Shown: positions 54,508-63,488 of the stretch, piece by piece
Position numbering within the stretch: position 1 is the stretch's first letter
Layout of the letters: each line of letters starts with the position of its first letter
DNA from: Flavivirga algicola
Lineage (GTDB): Bacteria; Bacteroidota; Bacteroidia; Flavobacteriales; Flavobacteriaceae
NCBI RefSeq assembly: GCF_012910715.1
Contig: NZ_JABBHF010000008.1
Coordinates: 124,001-188,000, forward strand
Reading direction: 5' to 3'
Length of the DNA: 64,000 nt
Program-made: the position numbers and the translations under genes
Notes under the pieces: model-generated
The model's input: only the letters and a program-made list of their open reading frames with translations
Databases searched by the model: none
What the model was told of the DNA's origin: nothing

Positions 54508-55803
54508 ATGAAACCACACCTCATTATAAAGCTAAATAAAATTAATCAAGTGCCCCAATTTAAGTATTGGGAAAACTTAATTGAAAACAAACAAGGGGTG
54601 AGTAAAAATTTTGTGCCTTCAATAGATCGTGTGGTGAGAGGTAAATATAACATTGACTTTTTTGTAAGCAATAATTATCAACCCAAAGAAGCCCAATGGT
54701 CAGAAGTAGAATTAAAGAATGATCTAAATAAGGTTTATAGACTCATATTATTGACCAATAACCCAGATATACCAGAAGGTCTTATAGAAGAAATTAAGAT
54801 TTTACCAGAGGTTGCCTTTGTGAAAAAAGGACAGATAACAACAAGTAATATTCCTGATCAACAGTATTCAGATTCTCAAAGTTTAAGTTCCAAATACATA
54901 AAAAATGCCATTTATTTAAAAGAAGCGCATAAAATAACAATGGGACACCCCGATGTTAAAATTGCTGTTTTAGATACAGGCATAGAAACTGGCCATTCAG
55001 AATTTGATAACCAATTTAGGTTTGATAAAGATTTTGTGAATATTATTGATGGAGCCTCTCAGTTTGTAGGGGATTTTTTAGATATGGACGATGTCCCAGA
55101 TGATCTTGTAGGTCATGGAACTCATGTTGCTGGTATCATAGCATCTAAAGGACGTAAAATGCCTATAGGTGTTTCTCCGAAATGCCAGATCATTCCTGTC
55201 AAAGTTTTAGGGGCATTGAAAGATAAAGGGCAGGTAGTAGGAGCAGGGTTGATAGACGATATCGATGCTGGTATTAAATATGCTGTCGATAAGGGAGCCG
55301 ATGTCATTAATATGAGTTTAGGTATAAAACACCATGGAGGCGGATTGCCCCATGAAGATATTATTGCTTATGCTTTGGATAGTGGTGTTAGTGTGGTAGC
55401 AGCATCTGGTAATGATGGTAAAAAAGATAAATATTATCCAGGAGCACTCAAAGGCGTTATTGCCGTAGGCGCTTCAGATTATATTGGACATATAGCCCCG
55501 TTTTCTACGTTTGGAGGGCATGTTTCAGTAACGGCTCCAGGTGTAAATGTATACAGCACCTTTTTAAATAATGGCTATGCCATGTCTTCTGGTACATCAC
55601 AAGCATCTCCCTTTGTGAGCGGTACCATAGCATTACTTAAATCGTATGCTATAGAGAAAGGTAAAACCATTAAAAATGAAGACATCATTTATATTTTAAA
55701 GCAAACATGCGATAAGTACTCAAATCGATATAAAGATGAAAAATCAGGATTCGGTAGAATTAACATACTCGATGCCTTAAAAATGTTACGATATAATTTA
55801 TAA
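54508..55803 (+). CDS. Cytoplasmic S8 (subtilisin-like) peptidase with ~145-residue N-terminal domain
   Basis: 431 residues without a signal peptide (starts MKPHLIIKLNKINQVPQFKY). The catalytic triad is intact: Asp156 in IAVLDTGIETGH, His203 in VGHGTHVAGI and Ser364 in MSSGTSQASPFVSG, with the oxyanion Asn in AASGNDG. The N-terminal region (residues 1-145) is not a standard inhibitor_I9 propeptide by eye. It heads a dense operon of unrecognised genes spaced 0-50 bp. A peptidase kept inside the cell with co-transcribed partners suggests regulated proteolysis or a protease effector system (inference). Confidence 0.88.
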   Translation: MKPHLIIKLNKINQVPQFKYWENLIENKQGVSKNFVPSIDRVVRGKYNIDFFVSNNYQPKEAQWSEVELKNDLNKVYRLILLTNNPDIPEGLIEEIKILPEVAFVKKGQITTSNIPDQQYSDSQSLSSKYIKNAIYLKEAHKITMGHPDVKIAVLDTGIETGHSEFDNQFRFDKDFVNIIDGASQFVGDFLDMDDVPDDLVGHGTHVAGIIASKGRKMPIGVSPKCQIIPVKVLGALKDKGQVVGAGLIDDIDAGIKYAVDKGADVINMSLGIKHHGGGLPHEDIIAYALDSGVSVVAASGNDGKKDKYYPGALKGVIAVGASDYIGHIAPFSTFGGHVSVTAPGVNVYSTFLNNGYAMSSGTSQASPFVSGTIALLKSYAIEKGKTIKNEDIIYILKQTCDKYSNRYKDEKSGFGRINILDALKMLRYNL

Positions 55804-55813
55804 AAGTAAAATT

Positions 55814-56923
55814 ATGATACAAAACGGAACCCTTAAAAGTATAATAAGTAGTAAGTCCATGGCGCCTACATATTATAAAAAGATTGACAGGACAAGTGAT
55901 TTGCTTCGAACCGCATCTACTTCAACCAAATCTACATTTAGCTTGCTAACATCTAATTATTATATAGCGCCTTCATCGGTGACATTCGATAATATGGTTG
56001 AAGAAGCTATTTATGAATTAAATAATAGGGTTGTAAGAATGGCTCCGCCATCTAAGGTAGATGTTATTACGAAAAGCATTATAGAAAATAGTATTTCATA
56101 CCCTAGTAATATTAAAAACGCTATTAAATCATATCTGGAAAAAGAGTCCTATACAGGCGTATTGGTTAAAGTAGCATCGCAACTTAATGCATCACGTCTG
56201 GATGCTTTTTCGCGGGCTATCCTATCTGAAGAAGGGATATTCTTCTACCTCGCGTACCGTGCTATTGTTGGTCACGAAGTAACCGATGAATCGGGTATTT
56301 CTACAAAGATGTTAGATGCATTAGGAATCGTGAAATCTTATATCAATGTAACACTTGTTAGCAAGGTAATTGCATCAGAAAACCTAAGTGTTACAAGCAA
56401 GGAAAAAACACATTTAGAAAAGTATTTCTCTAATAGAGAGATAAGTTATAGTTCTGGACAACCAGAAATAGCAATAACCGAATACATTGATAAAATTAAA
56501 AGCAGTGGTAGCCTTTATAGATTGGTTGTAGAGTTTATTAACAGTGATAAGGTAAACCTAAAGCGTGATGTTGATAAAGAAGCATTGGTTCATAAAATGG
56601 TTGAATACTTAGTAAGCATAGGTTATGTGCATAAAGAGGATGATGATAGTAATAATGATAGCGGAGGAGAAAATCCAGATAATCATATTGCAGATGACTT
56701 TGATGAAGCTATTAAAGGTATAGGTCCTAAAAATCAAAAGAAGTTTTTCGAAGCAGGAATCCTTCGTTTCTATCAATTGGCAAAACATAACAATGAAAGT
56801 CTTAAAAAGACTTTGAACGAGGAAGGAAGTGCTTTTGATTATACAAATATTATAGAGCAAGCTAAACTTATTTCAGAAAGTAAGTTTGAAGAACTAATCG
56901 AATTACAAAAGAAAATTAAATAA
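55814..56923 (+). CDS. Hypothetical helical protein with C-terminal helix-hairpin-helix
   Basis: 369 residues. Mostly helical with no signal peptide. Near residues 297-345 there is a helix-hairpin-helix-like segment: EAIKGIGPKNQKKFFEAGIL followed by RFYQLAKHN, similar to DUF4332-type units. Such modules bind DNA or act as protein adaptors. A short acidic/Asn-rich linker (EDDDSNNDSGGENPDNHIAD) precedes it. A related hairpin occurs in the Trypco2-like protein encoded downstream, which supports a shared interaction logic. 10 bp after the peptidase stop. Confidence 0.65.
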   Translation: MIQNGTLKSIISSKSMAPTYYKKIDRTSDLLRTASTSTKSTFSLLTSNYYIAPSSVTFDNMVEEAIYELNNRVVRMAPPSKVDVITKSIIENSISYPSNIKNAIKSYLEKESYTGVLVKVASQLNASRLDAFSRAILSEEGIFFYLAYRAIVGHEVTDESGISTKMLDALGIVKSYINVTLVSKVIASENLSVTSKEKTHLEKYFSNREISYSSGQPEIAITEYIDKIKSSGSLYRLVVEFINSDKVNLKRDVDKEALVHKMVEYLVSIGYVHKEDDDSNNDSGGENPDNHIADDFDEAIKGIGPKNQKKFFEAGILRFYQLAKHNNESLKKTLNEEGSAFDYTNIIEQAKLISESKFEELIELQKKIK

Positions 56924-56933
56924 AAATAATATT

Positions 56934-57920
56934 ATGAGTACAGATGCAATTTTATGGCATACGCTGAGCGAGGTTCTTGAAAGCTCTGGTAACGTAACAA
57001 GAGACCCGGTTAAGAATGTGTACTATGATGAAGTCAATGATTTTGATCATGTAAATTCCTTTCAGTTTTTAGATCCTCTTAATTTGCCTGGAGGCACTAT
57101 AAATGTAGTAAATATACAGAACGCAGCATCTTTATATGCTATTATGATCCTAGGTGATGAGATGGGCATATTTAGGGTAGCTGATACCATTTTAAAATAT
57201 GTTACCATGGGTAGAGTTGATGTTGAATCAACTACAACAGCCACCCGTTTGTACAACTATATGCAATTAAGGGACAATAGAACATCTTTTGAAGAGCGTT
57301 CCATGTGGTACAAGCAAGTATTTAATATAGGTAATGGTAATACAGTATCCGATATGGTTGTAAACGAAGGCTTCCTACCACTTTGGGAAACATATATGGG
57401 AGAAGTCATTAAGTATATTGACAAATATGAAGGCGCAGAAGATCCGTTGCGTGTTTCAAAATCGGGAATCCATCAGGTAGTCACAGATTTACAACATAAC
57501 CTATCCAGGGCAGCAGCAGGTATGGTAAAAATATTTGTTCCAGAAATGTATGCACATTTGGAAGATGCCATAGGTATTATTAATGCCGAGGAATTAAGAG
57601 ACCAGCTTGGACATGGTATATCTAGGGACTTATGGAACATTGTAGAAAGTGTTAGTGCAGAAGAGTTTAGCTATTACCCAAATACTTCAGCATTAAGGAC
57701 TATTGCAGACTCAGCAAGAAATATCATTTTAGATATAGCTACATATAACCAGGTAACATTTAGTGAAGATCAATTTCAAGCTATGGTAAAGAATGTAGAA
57801 GCCTTTATTATAGCACAAAACCAATTACAAGGAGGTAGTACTGGAGACTATAACGAAGGAGACGATTATGAGGGTGATTTGGAAGAGCTTCAGGAAGCAG
57901 AAGATAATTGGGATTTCTAA
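56934..57920 (+). CDS. Hypothetical protein, 328 residues, acidic C-terminus
   Basis: I do not recognise this family. It is helix-rich, with no signal peptide, and starts MSTDAILWHTLSEVLESSGN. Internal marks are FQFLDPLNLPGGTINVVNIQ, YAIMILGDEMGIFRVADTIL and HQVVTDLQHNLSRAAAGMVK. It ends in an acidic tail (GDDYEGDLEELQEAEDNWDF). Located 10 bp after the HhH protein gene and 22 bp before the next, so certainly part of the peptidase operon. Confidence 0.6.
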   Translation: MSTDAILWHTLSEVLESSGNVTRDPVKNVYYDEVNDFDHVNSFQFLDPLNLPGGTINVVNIQNAASLYAIMILGDEMGIFRVADTILKYVTMGRVDVESTTTATRLYNYMQLRDNRTSFEERSMWYKQVFNIGNGNTVSDMVVNEGFLPLWETYMGEVIKYIDKYEGAEDPLRVSKSGIHQVVTDLQHNLSRAAAGMVKIFVPEMYAHLEDAIGIINAEELRDQLGHGISRDLWNIVESVSAEEFSYYPNTSALRTIADSARNIILDIATYNQVTFSEDQFQAMVKNVEAFIIAQNQLQGGSTGDYNEGDDYEGDLEELQEAEDNWDF

Positions 57921-57942
57921 TCATTAAACCAGATTGTAAATT

Positions 57943-58956
57943 ATGACAGATCCTAATAAAATAAAAGACCTGGCACGAACCCGTGCTAGAGAGATACTGA
58001 CAAATAATGATACATTCAAGAATATGAATGTAGAGGATCAAAAGAAAATGTATGTCAGTGTTGTCGAAGATCAAATAGAGGCACTTAAAAATAATGGAGT
58101 GCCAGCTTCCAATGGACAATTGTCCAAAGCGAAAAAAGCTTCAGACCTAATTGACGATAAACGCCATGAGAAGGGGTTTGAAGATGGCGTTGATGCCTTT
58201 GAAGATCTTGTGGATTCTGTAGATTTTCCTTTATTCGTAAGGGATTTGATGAAATCTGTATTCGATGCCAATATCGAAGTGATGCAGGCGCAGACCCAAG
58301 ATTATATCACTTTGATGAAGGCCGCAACATCAGAATTGTCAAAATTTATCAAAGCCATAGATGACACTGCAGCATTTGCTTATCTGGCAGAAAATAAGTC
58401 AGATGAGTTCGGAGTTATCATGGAAGAAGATGCAGATGGCAATGAAGTCATGCAACTTGGAAACCCCAATGGAGAAGCTGTTGATATAGGTGATAACCAA
58501 GTTAAAGCTCAAATTATGGATGCCAAGATTAAAATGGCACAGGAACAGCGAGCCATTTTAAGGGAAACCATACTTAAAGGGGTAACAAGATTGGTTGTTG
58601 AAAAAGGGGTTATTGAGGCCGAAGTGAATTTTGAGTTCCAGGGTAAACGTACTGGGGAGAAGAAAGACAAGGCTCTTGAAAAATCGTCATCATCAGAAGG
58701 GACATCGAAACGAGCAGGAACTGGGTTTTTATCTAAATTAGTTGCTAATGCAAATTATGGAAATACAAAAAGTAAGCAAACAACAAAATTTAGTGTGTCT
58801 TCTGCTAAAAGTACTTCAGAAGATGAACTTAAAGCTAAGTTGAGAGGTTTTGTAAAACTTGAGTTTAAGACTGATTATTTTAAGTTAGACAATTTTGCTC
58901 AAATGTATTCGGCACCATCAGAAGACGAAAAACAAGCAGCTTTACCAGCTGGATAA
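57943..58956 (+). CDS. Hypothetical protein, 337 residues, helical front and beta C-terminal part
   Basis: Family not recognised. Residues 1-200 look helical (IKDLARTRAREILTNNDTFK, FVRDLMKSVFDANIEVMQAQ). After about residue 215 come beta-rich segments: VEKGVIEAEVNFEFQGKRTG, a Ser/Lys/Gly-rich linker, and LRGFVKLEFKTDYFKLDNFA. The paired strands resemble DUF2589- or Trypco-like beta units seen again in the 93-residue protein and in the last gene of the window (pattern only). No signal peptide. It ends QAALPAG. Confidence 0.6.
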   Translation: MTDPNKIKDLARTRAREILTNNDTFKNMNVEDQKKMYVSVVEDQIEALKNNGVPASNGQLSKAKKASDLIDDKRHEKGFEDGVDAFEDLVDSVDFPLFVRDLMKSVFDANIEVMQAQTQDYITLMKAATSELSKFIKAIDDTAAFAYLAENKSDEFGVIMEEDADGNEVMQLGNPNGEAVDIGDNQVKAQIMDAKIKMAQEQRAILRETILKGVTRLVVEKGVIEAEVNFEFQGKRTGEKKDKALEKSSSSEGTSKRAGTGFLSKLVANANYGNTKSKQTTKFSVSSAKSTSEDELKAKLRGFVKLEFKTDYFKLDNFAQMYSAPSEDEKQAALPAG

Positions 58957-58974
58957 TATTTATTAAAGAAATCT

Positions 58975-61167
58975 ATGGCTCTGGCATATTTGAAGTATAA
59001 CGGATATGAAGATGGACATTATATATTTTATGCCGATACAGGAACTGCCAAATTTTTTAGATATGTATTGGGTGAAAAAAGCATAAAACTGCGGGTAGGA
59101 GATAGAGATACCATAAAAGTGCTTTCAGGAAATAAAAAAACGTCTAGTTTATATAAAGTAAATGAAACATTACATGGTTTAACGAGTCTTTTTCCACTAA
59201 GGATTCCAGAACATGAAATAACCGATCGTATAAAATATATACAATTATATAGTTTCAATGATGCTAAAAATAAAGCGCCAACTGTTTCAAATATTCTAAG
59301 GTTAATGCTGGTTAAAAGGCATAATTCTGAATTTGCAGGAGTCACTTTGACTTTAGAAACAAATAAAAAATCAATTGCAAAAGATTATAATACCATGCAG
59401 AATATTCAATTAAAAAATAAAGCATTAAGTTATCGTGAACCACCGTTAAGCAAGGTCATGTTTTGGAATGCTCTGGTTGGAGCACTGCCAAATTTATTGC
59501 AACAAGCAGCTCCCATTCTAGGAGGCTTATTAGGAAATTTAAATCTTGGCGGAACTAATAATGGTCAGCAAACTCAACAGTCTGCCGATATCACCAATAA
59601 AATAGTGGAAGTGTTACAGGCTATATCGAATATGAGTCAAAATGTGCAACAGTCTGGAACACAATCATTACAACATTTAAATTCGACCTATAATATAAAA
59701 CCAGAAACACTTTTGGGTTTACAGCCTGTTCTAGAAAAAATTTTAACCCCAGAAGCTATCGAGGCGATTGGTGACGATTCACAAAAGTTATATATGGCAA
59801 TTAAAGATGCTGTTCTATTAACAGAAGGAAGAGAGACATCCTTAAATGCTGTACCTATTTCGAAATCATCTTCAAAAAGCATAAAATCTGATTTTTCTAA
59901 AGCCAAAGTAGCCCCTGCTTTATTAGCTGCATTACCAGCTTTAATGCCCGTGATAGAAAAAGCTTTGAACCCAGAACTTATAGAAGCAGTAGGGAATCAA
60001 CCCGTAAAATTATTTAAGGCCATTGGGGATGCTGTTTTAAAAATGGACGAACAAGAAATAAAACATTTAGAGGCTATTAATCCAGGTGTAGATTCTGCCG
60101 ACGATATAAGTAAACTACTCCAAGGAATGAGTGTTTCCAGATCACTTTATCAAGAGGATATTATTACATACAATTTGGTAAAAGAGCTTAATCTCAATTG
60201 TATTGGTACAAAAACGGTGTTTTTCAAAAATAAGAACCGGGTATTGTATACCAAAAACAGACAGATTTTATTGCCATTTAGCATCACAACTAATAAAGGA
60301 GAGCGTCTCAACAAGAAGATACCGCGCTCAATAATCCAAATTCTTATTAAGGATCCTAAAACATCGAAATTGGTGTTTAGAAAAACCATAAAGTTGGTTG
60401 ATATTGATATCTCCCAAGATATTCAAGAAGCTTTCATTACAACAAAAGAAAGTCAAGGAATTCCTTGTAATACCGAGTATAAATTGGAAATATCTTATAT
60501 CTGGAAATCAAAATCAGGTAAAAATATTGGTGTGCTAAAAAATCAATATATACACTTTATTAAAGATGTTATTTACGATAGGATAGGAGATCGTATTGGA
60601 GATACGATACCATTTAACAATATAAGTGTCCATAGGAAATTTTGGCATAAAATATGGGCTGGAGGCTATTCTAATAGCCCAAGATGGGAAGTTGCTTTCG
60701 ATATTCAATACATTTTAGCTTTAAGTACCAAGGAATCTGGTATTGCAAAAATGGAAACCAGAACATTGAAAATATCCGATAATATTGAAGAAAGCACACA
60801 ACATCCTAAGCGCCGTCGTATTCATTCGCGACTTAAAAGTGGTTTTGAACTAAGCTTTAAGGCCATAAATAGCATACTGCAACTATTAAATCAAGAACAA
60901 TTAGACGGAGAACTCCTTGGTGCATTAAAACATAGTGATGCAAAGAAATCATTTTCATTATCGGCAAGATACCGAGCCGAGATGAAAGGTCGTGAAGGAG
61001 ATACATCAACACTTTGGTGCTATCCAGAGTTTGTGCTTCGCAAATTACATATGTACAAAGTTGAAATTACCAATGACTATGGACAAGTTATTTCTATGGC
61101 TCCTCAAGAGTATATTATTGCTATGCCCGAGGCCATTCATTTTATAGGAACTAAATCTGAACGTTAA
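58975..61167 (+). CDS. Large hypothetical protein, 730 residues, with internal duplication
   Basis: Largest product of the cassette; no family recognised and no signal peptide. Residues 1-~130 are beta-rich (FYADTGTAKFFRYVLGEKSI). A hydrophobic Gly/Ala/Leu stretch follows near 168-192 (ALPNLLQQAAPILGGLLGNL). Next is a repeated unit: residues 249-~276 (LQPVLEKILTPEAIEAIGDD) and 323-~350 (LMPVIEKALNPELIEAVGNQ), 74 residues apart, each ending KLxxAIxDAVL. Residues ~430-540 look like an Ig-like sandwich (RQILLPFSITTNKGERLNKK). The hydrophobic part could insert into a membrane or pack into an assembly. Confidence 0.6.
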   Translation: MALAYLKYNGYEDGHYIFYADTGTAKFFRYVLGEKSIKLRVGDRDTIKVLSGNKKTSSLYKVNETLHGLTSLFPLRIPEHEITDRIKYIQLYSFNDAKNKAPTVSNILRLMLVKRHNSEFAGVTLTLETNKKSIAKDYNTMQNIQLKNKALSYREPPLSKVMFWNALVGALPNLLQQAAPILGGLLGNLNLGGTNNGQQTQQSADITNKIVEVLQAISNMSQNVQQSGTQSLQHLNSTYNIKPETLLGLQPVLEKILTPEAIEAIGDDSQKLYMAIKDAVLLTEGRETSLNAVPISKSSSKSIKSDFSKAKVAPALLAALPALMPVIEKALNPELIEAVGNQPVKLFKAIGDAVLKMDEQEIKHLEAINPGVDSADDISKLLQGMSVSRSLYQEDIITYNLVKELNLNCIGTKTVFFKNKNRVLYTKNRQILLPFSITTNKGERLNKKIPRSIIQILIKDPKTSKLVFRKTIKLVDIDISQDIQEAFITTKESQGIPCNTEYKLEISYIWKSKSGKNIGVLKNQYIHFIKDVIYDRIGDRIGDTIPFNNISVHRKFWHKIWAGGYSNSPRWEVAFDIQYILALSTKESGIAKMETRTLKISDNIEESTQHPKRRRIHSRLKSGFELSFKAINSILQLLNQEQLDGELLGALKHSDAKKSFSLSARYRAEMKGREGDTSTLWCYPEFVLRKLHMYKVEITNDYGQVISMAPQEYIIAMPEAIHFIGTKSER

Positions 61168-61169
61168 TT

Positions 61170-61319
61170 ATGGAAAATAAAATACCTGATTTATCAAAAA
61201 TGGCTTCCACAACTTTGGAAATGGATCCCATATTGATAGATGGACAAAAGATACTTTTTGACAAAAAAGTAACGCTAATGCCAGTAACATTAGAAGAAAA
61301 AGAAAATGGTTATGAGTGA
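61170..61319 (+). CDS. 49-residue microprotein in the peptidase operon
   Basis: A short frame, MENKIPDLSKMASTTLEMDP... ending EEKENGYE, starts 2 bp after the stop of the 730-residue protein gene. Its stop lies inside the next gene: the TGA at 61317-61319 overlaps the ATG at 61312. Such close packing on both sides argues that it is translated. Sequence shows no known motif. Confidence 0.5.
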   Translation: MENKIPDLSKMASTTLEMDPILIDGQKILFDKKVTLMPVTLEEKENGYE

Positions 61320-61590
61320 TTATATAGATGAAGATTTCATTGAGTTTAGTGGGTTCTTAGAGGAATTCACATCTATAGATCAATACATGGAGGCTAATTT
61401 TGAGCAACAAACTTTGGCGATGCAAGTTGAAAAAATTAGGACAGAAACCCCATGTCAATTAAATGTGGAAGTTGATGATAGTGGAACGGTTAAAATTGGG
61501 AGCATACCACCAATGTATTATGTAGAGACCTCTTTTATGCCTGTTTTTCATAACATAAAAATAAATTTCGAACTCGTAGAAAATAAATAA
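61312..61590 (+). CDS. Hypothetical 92-residue protein with beta C-terminal half
   Basis: The ATG at 61312 (MSDYIDEDFIEFSGFLEEFT) or the one at 61306 two codons earlier. An acidic helical first half is followed by a strand-rich second half: CQLNVEVDDSGTVKIGSIPP and FHNIKINFELVENK. The end strands resemble those in the 337-residue protein and in Trypco-type beta units. No family is certain. The stop codon touches the next start codon (1591-type zero gap), so expression is coupled. Confidence 0.55.
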   Translation: MSDYIDEDFIEFSGFLEEFTSIDQYMEANFEQQTLAMQVEKIRTETPCQLNVEVDDSGTVKIGSIPPMYYVETSFMPVFHNIKINFELVENK

Positions 61591-62328
61591 ATGGCAACAG
61601 CAAACAGGTCTTGGAATCTTGAGTCGTTTTTAGATTCATTAATTGTTGAGCTTGATAAAGCAAGAGAAACACTTGCTATCAAAGCGATTAACAAGCCTTT
61701 GACCTATGCTGTTAAAGATGTTAATTTAGAAATGCAACTGTTCCCAAGTTTCGATGGTGATAATGTTAGCTTTATAACAGCTCAACCAGGACAGGAAGGG
61801 GCTTCTAAAATAGCCATTCAATTGGGGTCAATAACAGACCAACAGATTAGAAAAACGACAAAAGAGCCAACAACAACGCAAGATGTATCAATAGATCTCA
61901 TCGATGAGATAGATACAGATACCAAGAATACACTTCGTAAGATAGGCGTGACATCTGTGAATGACTTGGATAAAATACAAAAGAAAAATGTCGATTTATT
62001 AAAGGCAAGTAACAAAAAAGTAGATTATGGTAAGTTGGCAAACCTTCTAAATAAAGCACGTCGTACAGAAAACCCACCTAGGGTTGGTCGTGTAAACTTT
62101 AATATAAGCAGAAGTGCTTCAACAATCGATGTAGAAGGTGATAACTTAATATTTGATAAGAAGTATAAGCCAGTTGCTGTTTTTAATGGTGAAATGGTAG
62201 ATTTTACATCTGCCACCAAAAGCAACCTTAAGATTCAAATCGATTCAGATAAGGTTAAAGATAAAGATAATGAGCTTATCGTGATATCAGACCCATTTAC
62301 ACTGTTTAAAATGAAGTTAGATAATTAA
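61591..62328 (+). CDS. Trypco2-like + helix-hairpin-helix + beta-sandwich protein
   Basis: 245 residues in three parts. Residues 5-85 (LESFLDSLIVELDKARETLA, then YAVKDVNLEMQLFPSFDGDN and ASKIAIQLGSIT) follow the helix then beta-meander pattern of the trypsin-co-occurring domain Trypco2. Residues ~107-155 resemble a helix-hairpin-helix unit (DTKNTLRKIGVTSVNDLDKI). Residues ~165-245 look like a TIG/IPT-type sandwich (VGRVNFNISRSASTIDVEGD). Trypco2 domains occur next to trypsin-like peptidases in bacterial conflict systems; here the peptidase is a subtilase. The call is by eye without a profile search. Confidence 0.55.
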   Translation: MATANRSWNLESFLDSLIVELDKARETLAIKAINKPLTYAVKDVNLEMQLFPSFDGDNVSFITAQPGQEGASKIAIQLGSITDQQIRKTTKEPTTTQDVSIDLIDEIDTDTKNTLRKIGVTSVNDLDKIQKKNVDLLKASNKKVDYGKLANLLNKARRTENPPRVGRVNFNISRSASTIDVEGDNLIFDKKYKPVAVFNGEMVDFTSATKSNLKIQIDSDKVKDKDNELIVISDPFTLFKMKLDN

Positions 62329-62343
62329 AATTAATAATAAGCG

Positions 62344-63438
62344 ATGAGAAAAAGATCATATAAGAGTTTTGTAATGAATTTTTCGGTTAATAAGGCTAAG
62401 AAAAAACATAGGTCGGTATCTAAAAATGATAACCGAGTTGTCCTAGAACCAAAAATGGAGTCTAAGAAAAAAGCGACTATTGTTGTATCACATTATGATG
62501 AAAACCAGTCTATATCGTTAAGCCTGCCTGAAAGTCTATGTTCCGATCATTCACCCAATGATGAAACCTATGGAAACCAAAATAATAATGGAACATCCAT
62601 ATCGCAGCAACCCAAACGATATGACAATATTGAAGATGCGATTATAGTAAGCGGTTCACAATCGGTTTCCAGCAACACAGAACCATATAGTGACGCGAAT
62701 AATTATTTTATAGCAGCGCATGATGAATTGGAAGATGATGAAGATAAAAATAAGGCATTTTTGTTAGCTAAATCTGTAGACGTAAGTCCGCAAGAAACAC
62801 AACAGGAGCAAGAAGTAAAGGGTGAAAATAATCCGCAAGAGGCACAAAACACAGAAAGTCAAGTTGAAGAAGTACAAAACCCGATTGAATTAGATAGAGA
62901 AGCCGATAAGAAATTTGAAGAAGATTTGCGGGCCATTTTAAGTCAAAAGACTACCAATGACAAGAAAAGAGAACAAAACGACCCTGCCGAGGCATCTAAG
63001 AACAAAGATAATGGGATTGTTGATGAATCGGATGAAGCATTTAAAAAAGAACTAAAAAACAGACATGCCATTTTTGACCAAATAGCACAAAGTATGAAAA
63101 TGGCAGATGCTTATGATTTTGGAGCCATAGCAATGAATAAAAAACTAGATAGCTTAGAAGAAGAAACGAATGAAGATTTTACCCAGAAAATTGAAGAAGT
63201 TTTAAATAGAGAAGAAGAAAAAGAGAGACCTTCATATTCAGGGAAAAGAGAAGATGATAACAAGATACTTACCGAAGATTTCTTAGAAGACATAAATAAA
63301 TTAAATGAACTTTCTTCCGAACAATCCGAAAATTCACAAGACTTTGCAGAAGATGCTATTATTTTAGAAGACACCACAGAACCTAAAAAAGAAGAAAGTA
63401 TAAACGAGCCCAAATCTGATAGTTCGAATCAGCTCTAA
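62344..63438 (+). CDS. Acidic, low-complexity hypothetical protein, 364 residues
   Basis: A basic first ~35 residues (MRKRSYKSFVMNFSVNKAKK) are followed by a long Glu/Asp/Gln/Asn-rich, probably disordered chain with coiled-coil-like segments (EEEKERPSYSGKREDDNKIL, ELSSEQSENSQDFAEDAIIL). No enzyme motif. It could be a linker, scaffold or protease substrate in the cassette (inference). Also part of the operon, 15 bp after the Trypco2-like gene. Confidence 0.55.
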   Translation: MRKRSYKSFVMNFSVNKAKKKHRSVSKNDNRVVLEPKMESKKKATIVVSHYDENQSISLSLPESLCSDHSPNDETYGNQNNNGTSISQQPKRYDNIEDAIIVSGSQSVSSNTEPYSDANNYFIAAHDELEDDEDKNKAFLLAKSVDVSPQETQQEQEVKGENNPQEAQNTESQVEEVQNPIELDREADKKFEEDLRAILSQKTTNDKKREQNDPAEASKNKDNGIVDESDEAFKKELKNRHAIFDQIAQSMKMADAYDFGAIAMNKKLDSLEEETNEDFTQKIEEVLNREEEKERPSYSGKREDDNKILTEDFLEDINKLNELSSEQSENSQDFAEDAIILEDTTEPKKEESINEPKSDSSNQL

Positions 63439-63488
63439 TTTTTAAATAAAAAGAATAATATACGTAATAACCTAATAAAATAAATATC

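Noticed and set aside
57808-58119. 103-codon minus-strand frame in the peptidase cassette
   Set aside because: Spans the junction of two well-supported plus-strand genes and has no motif.
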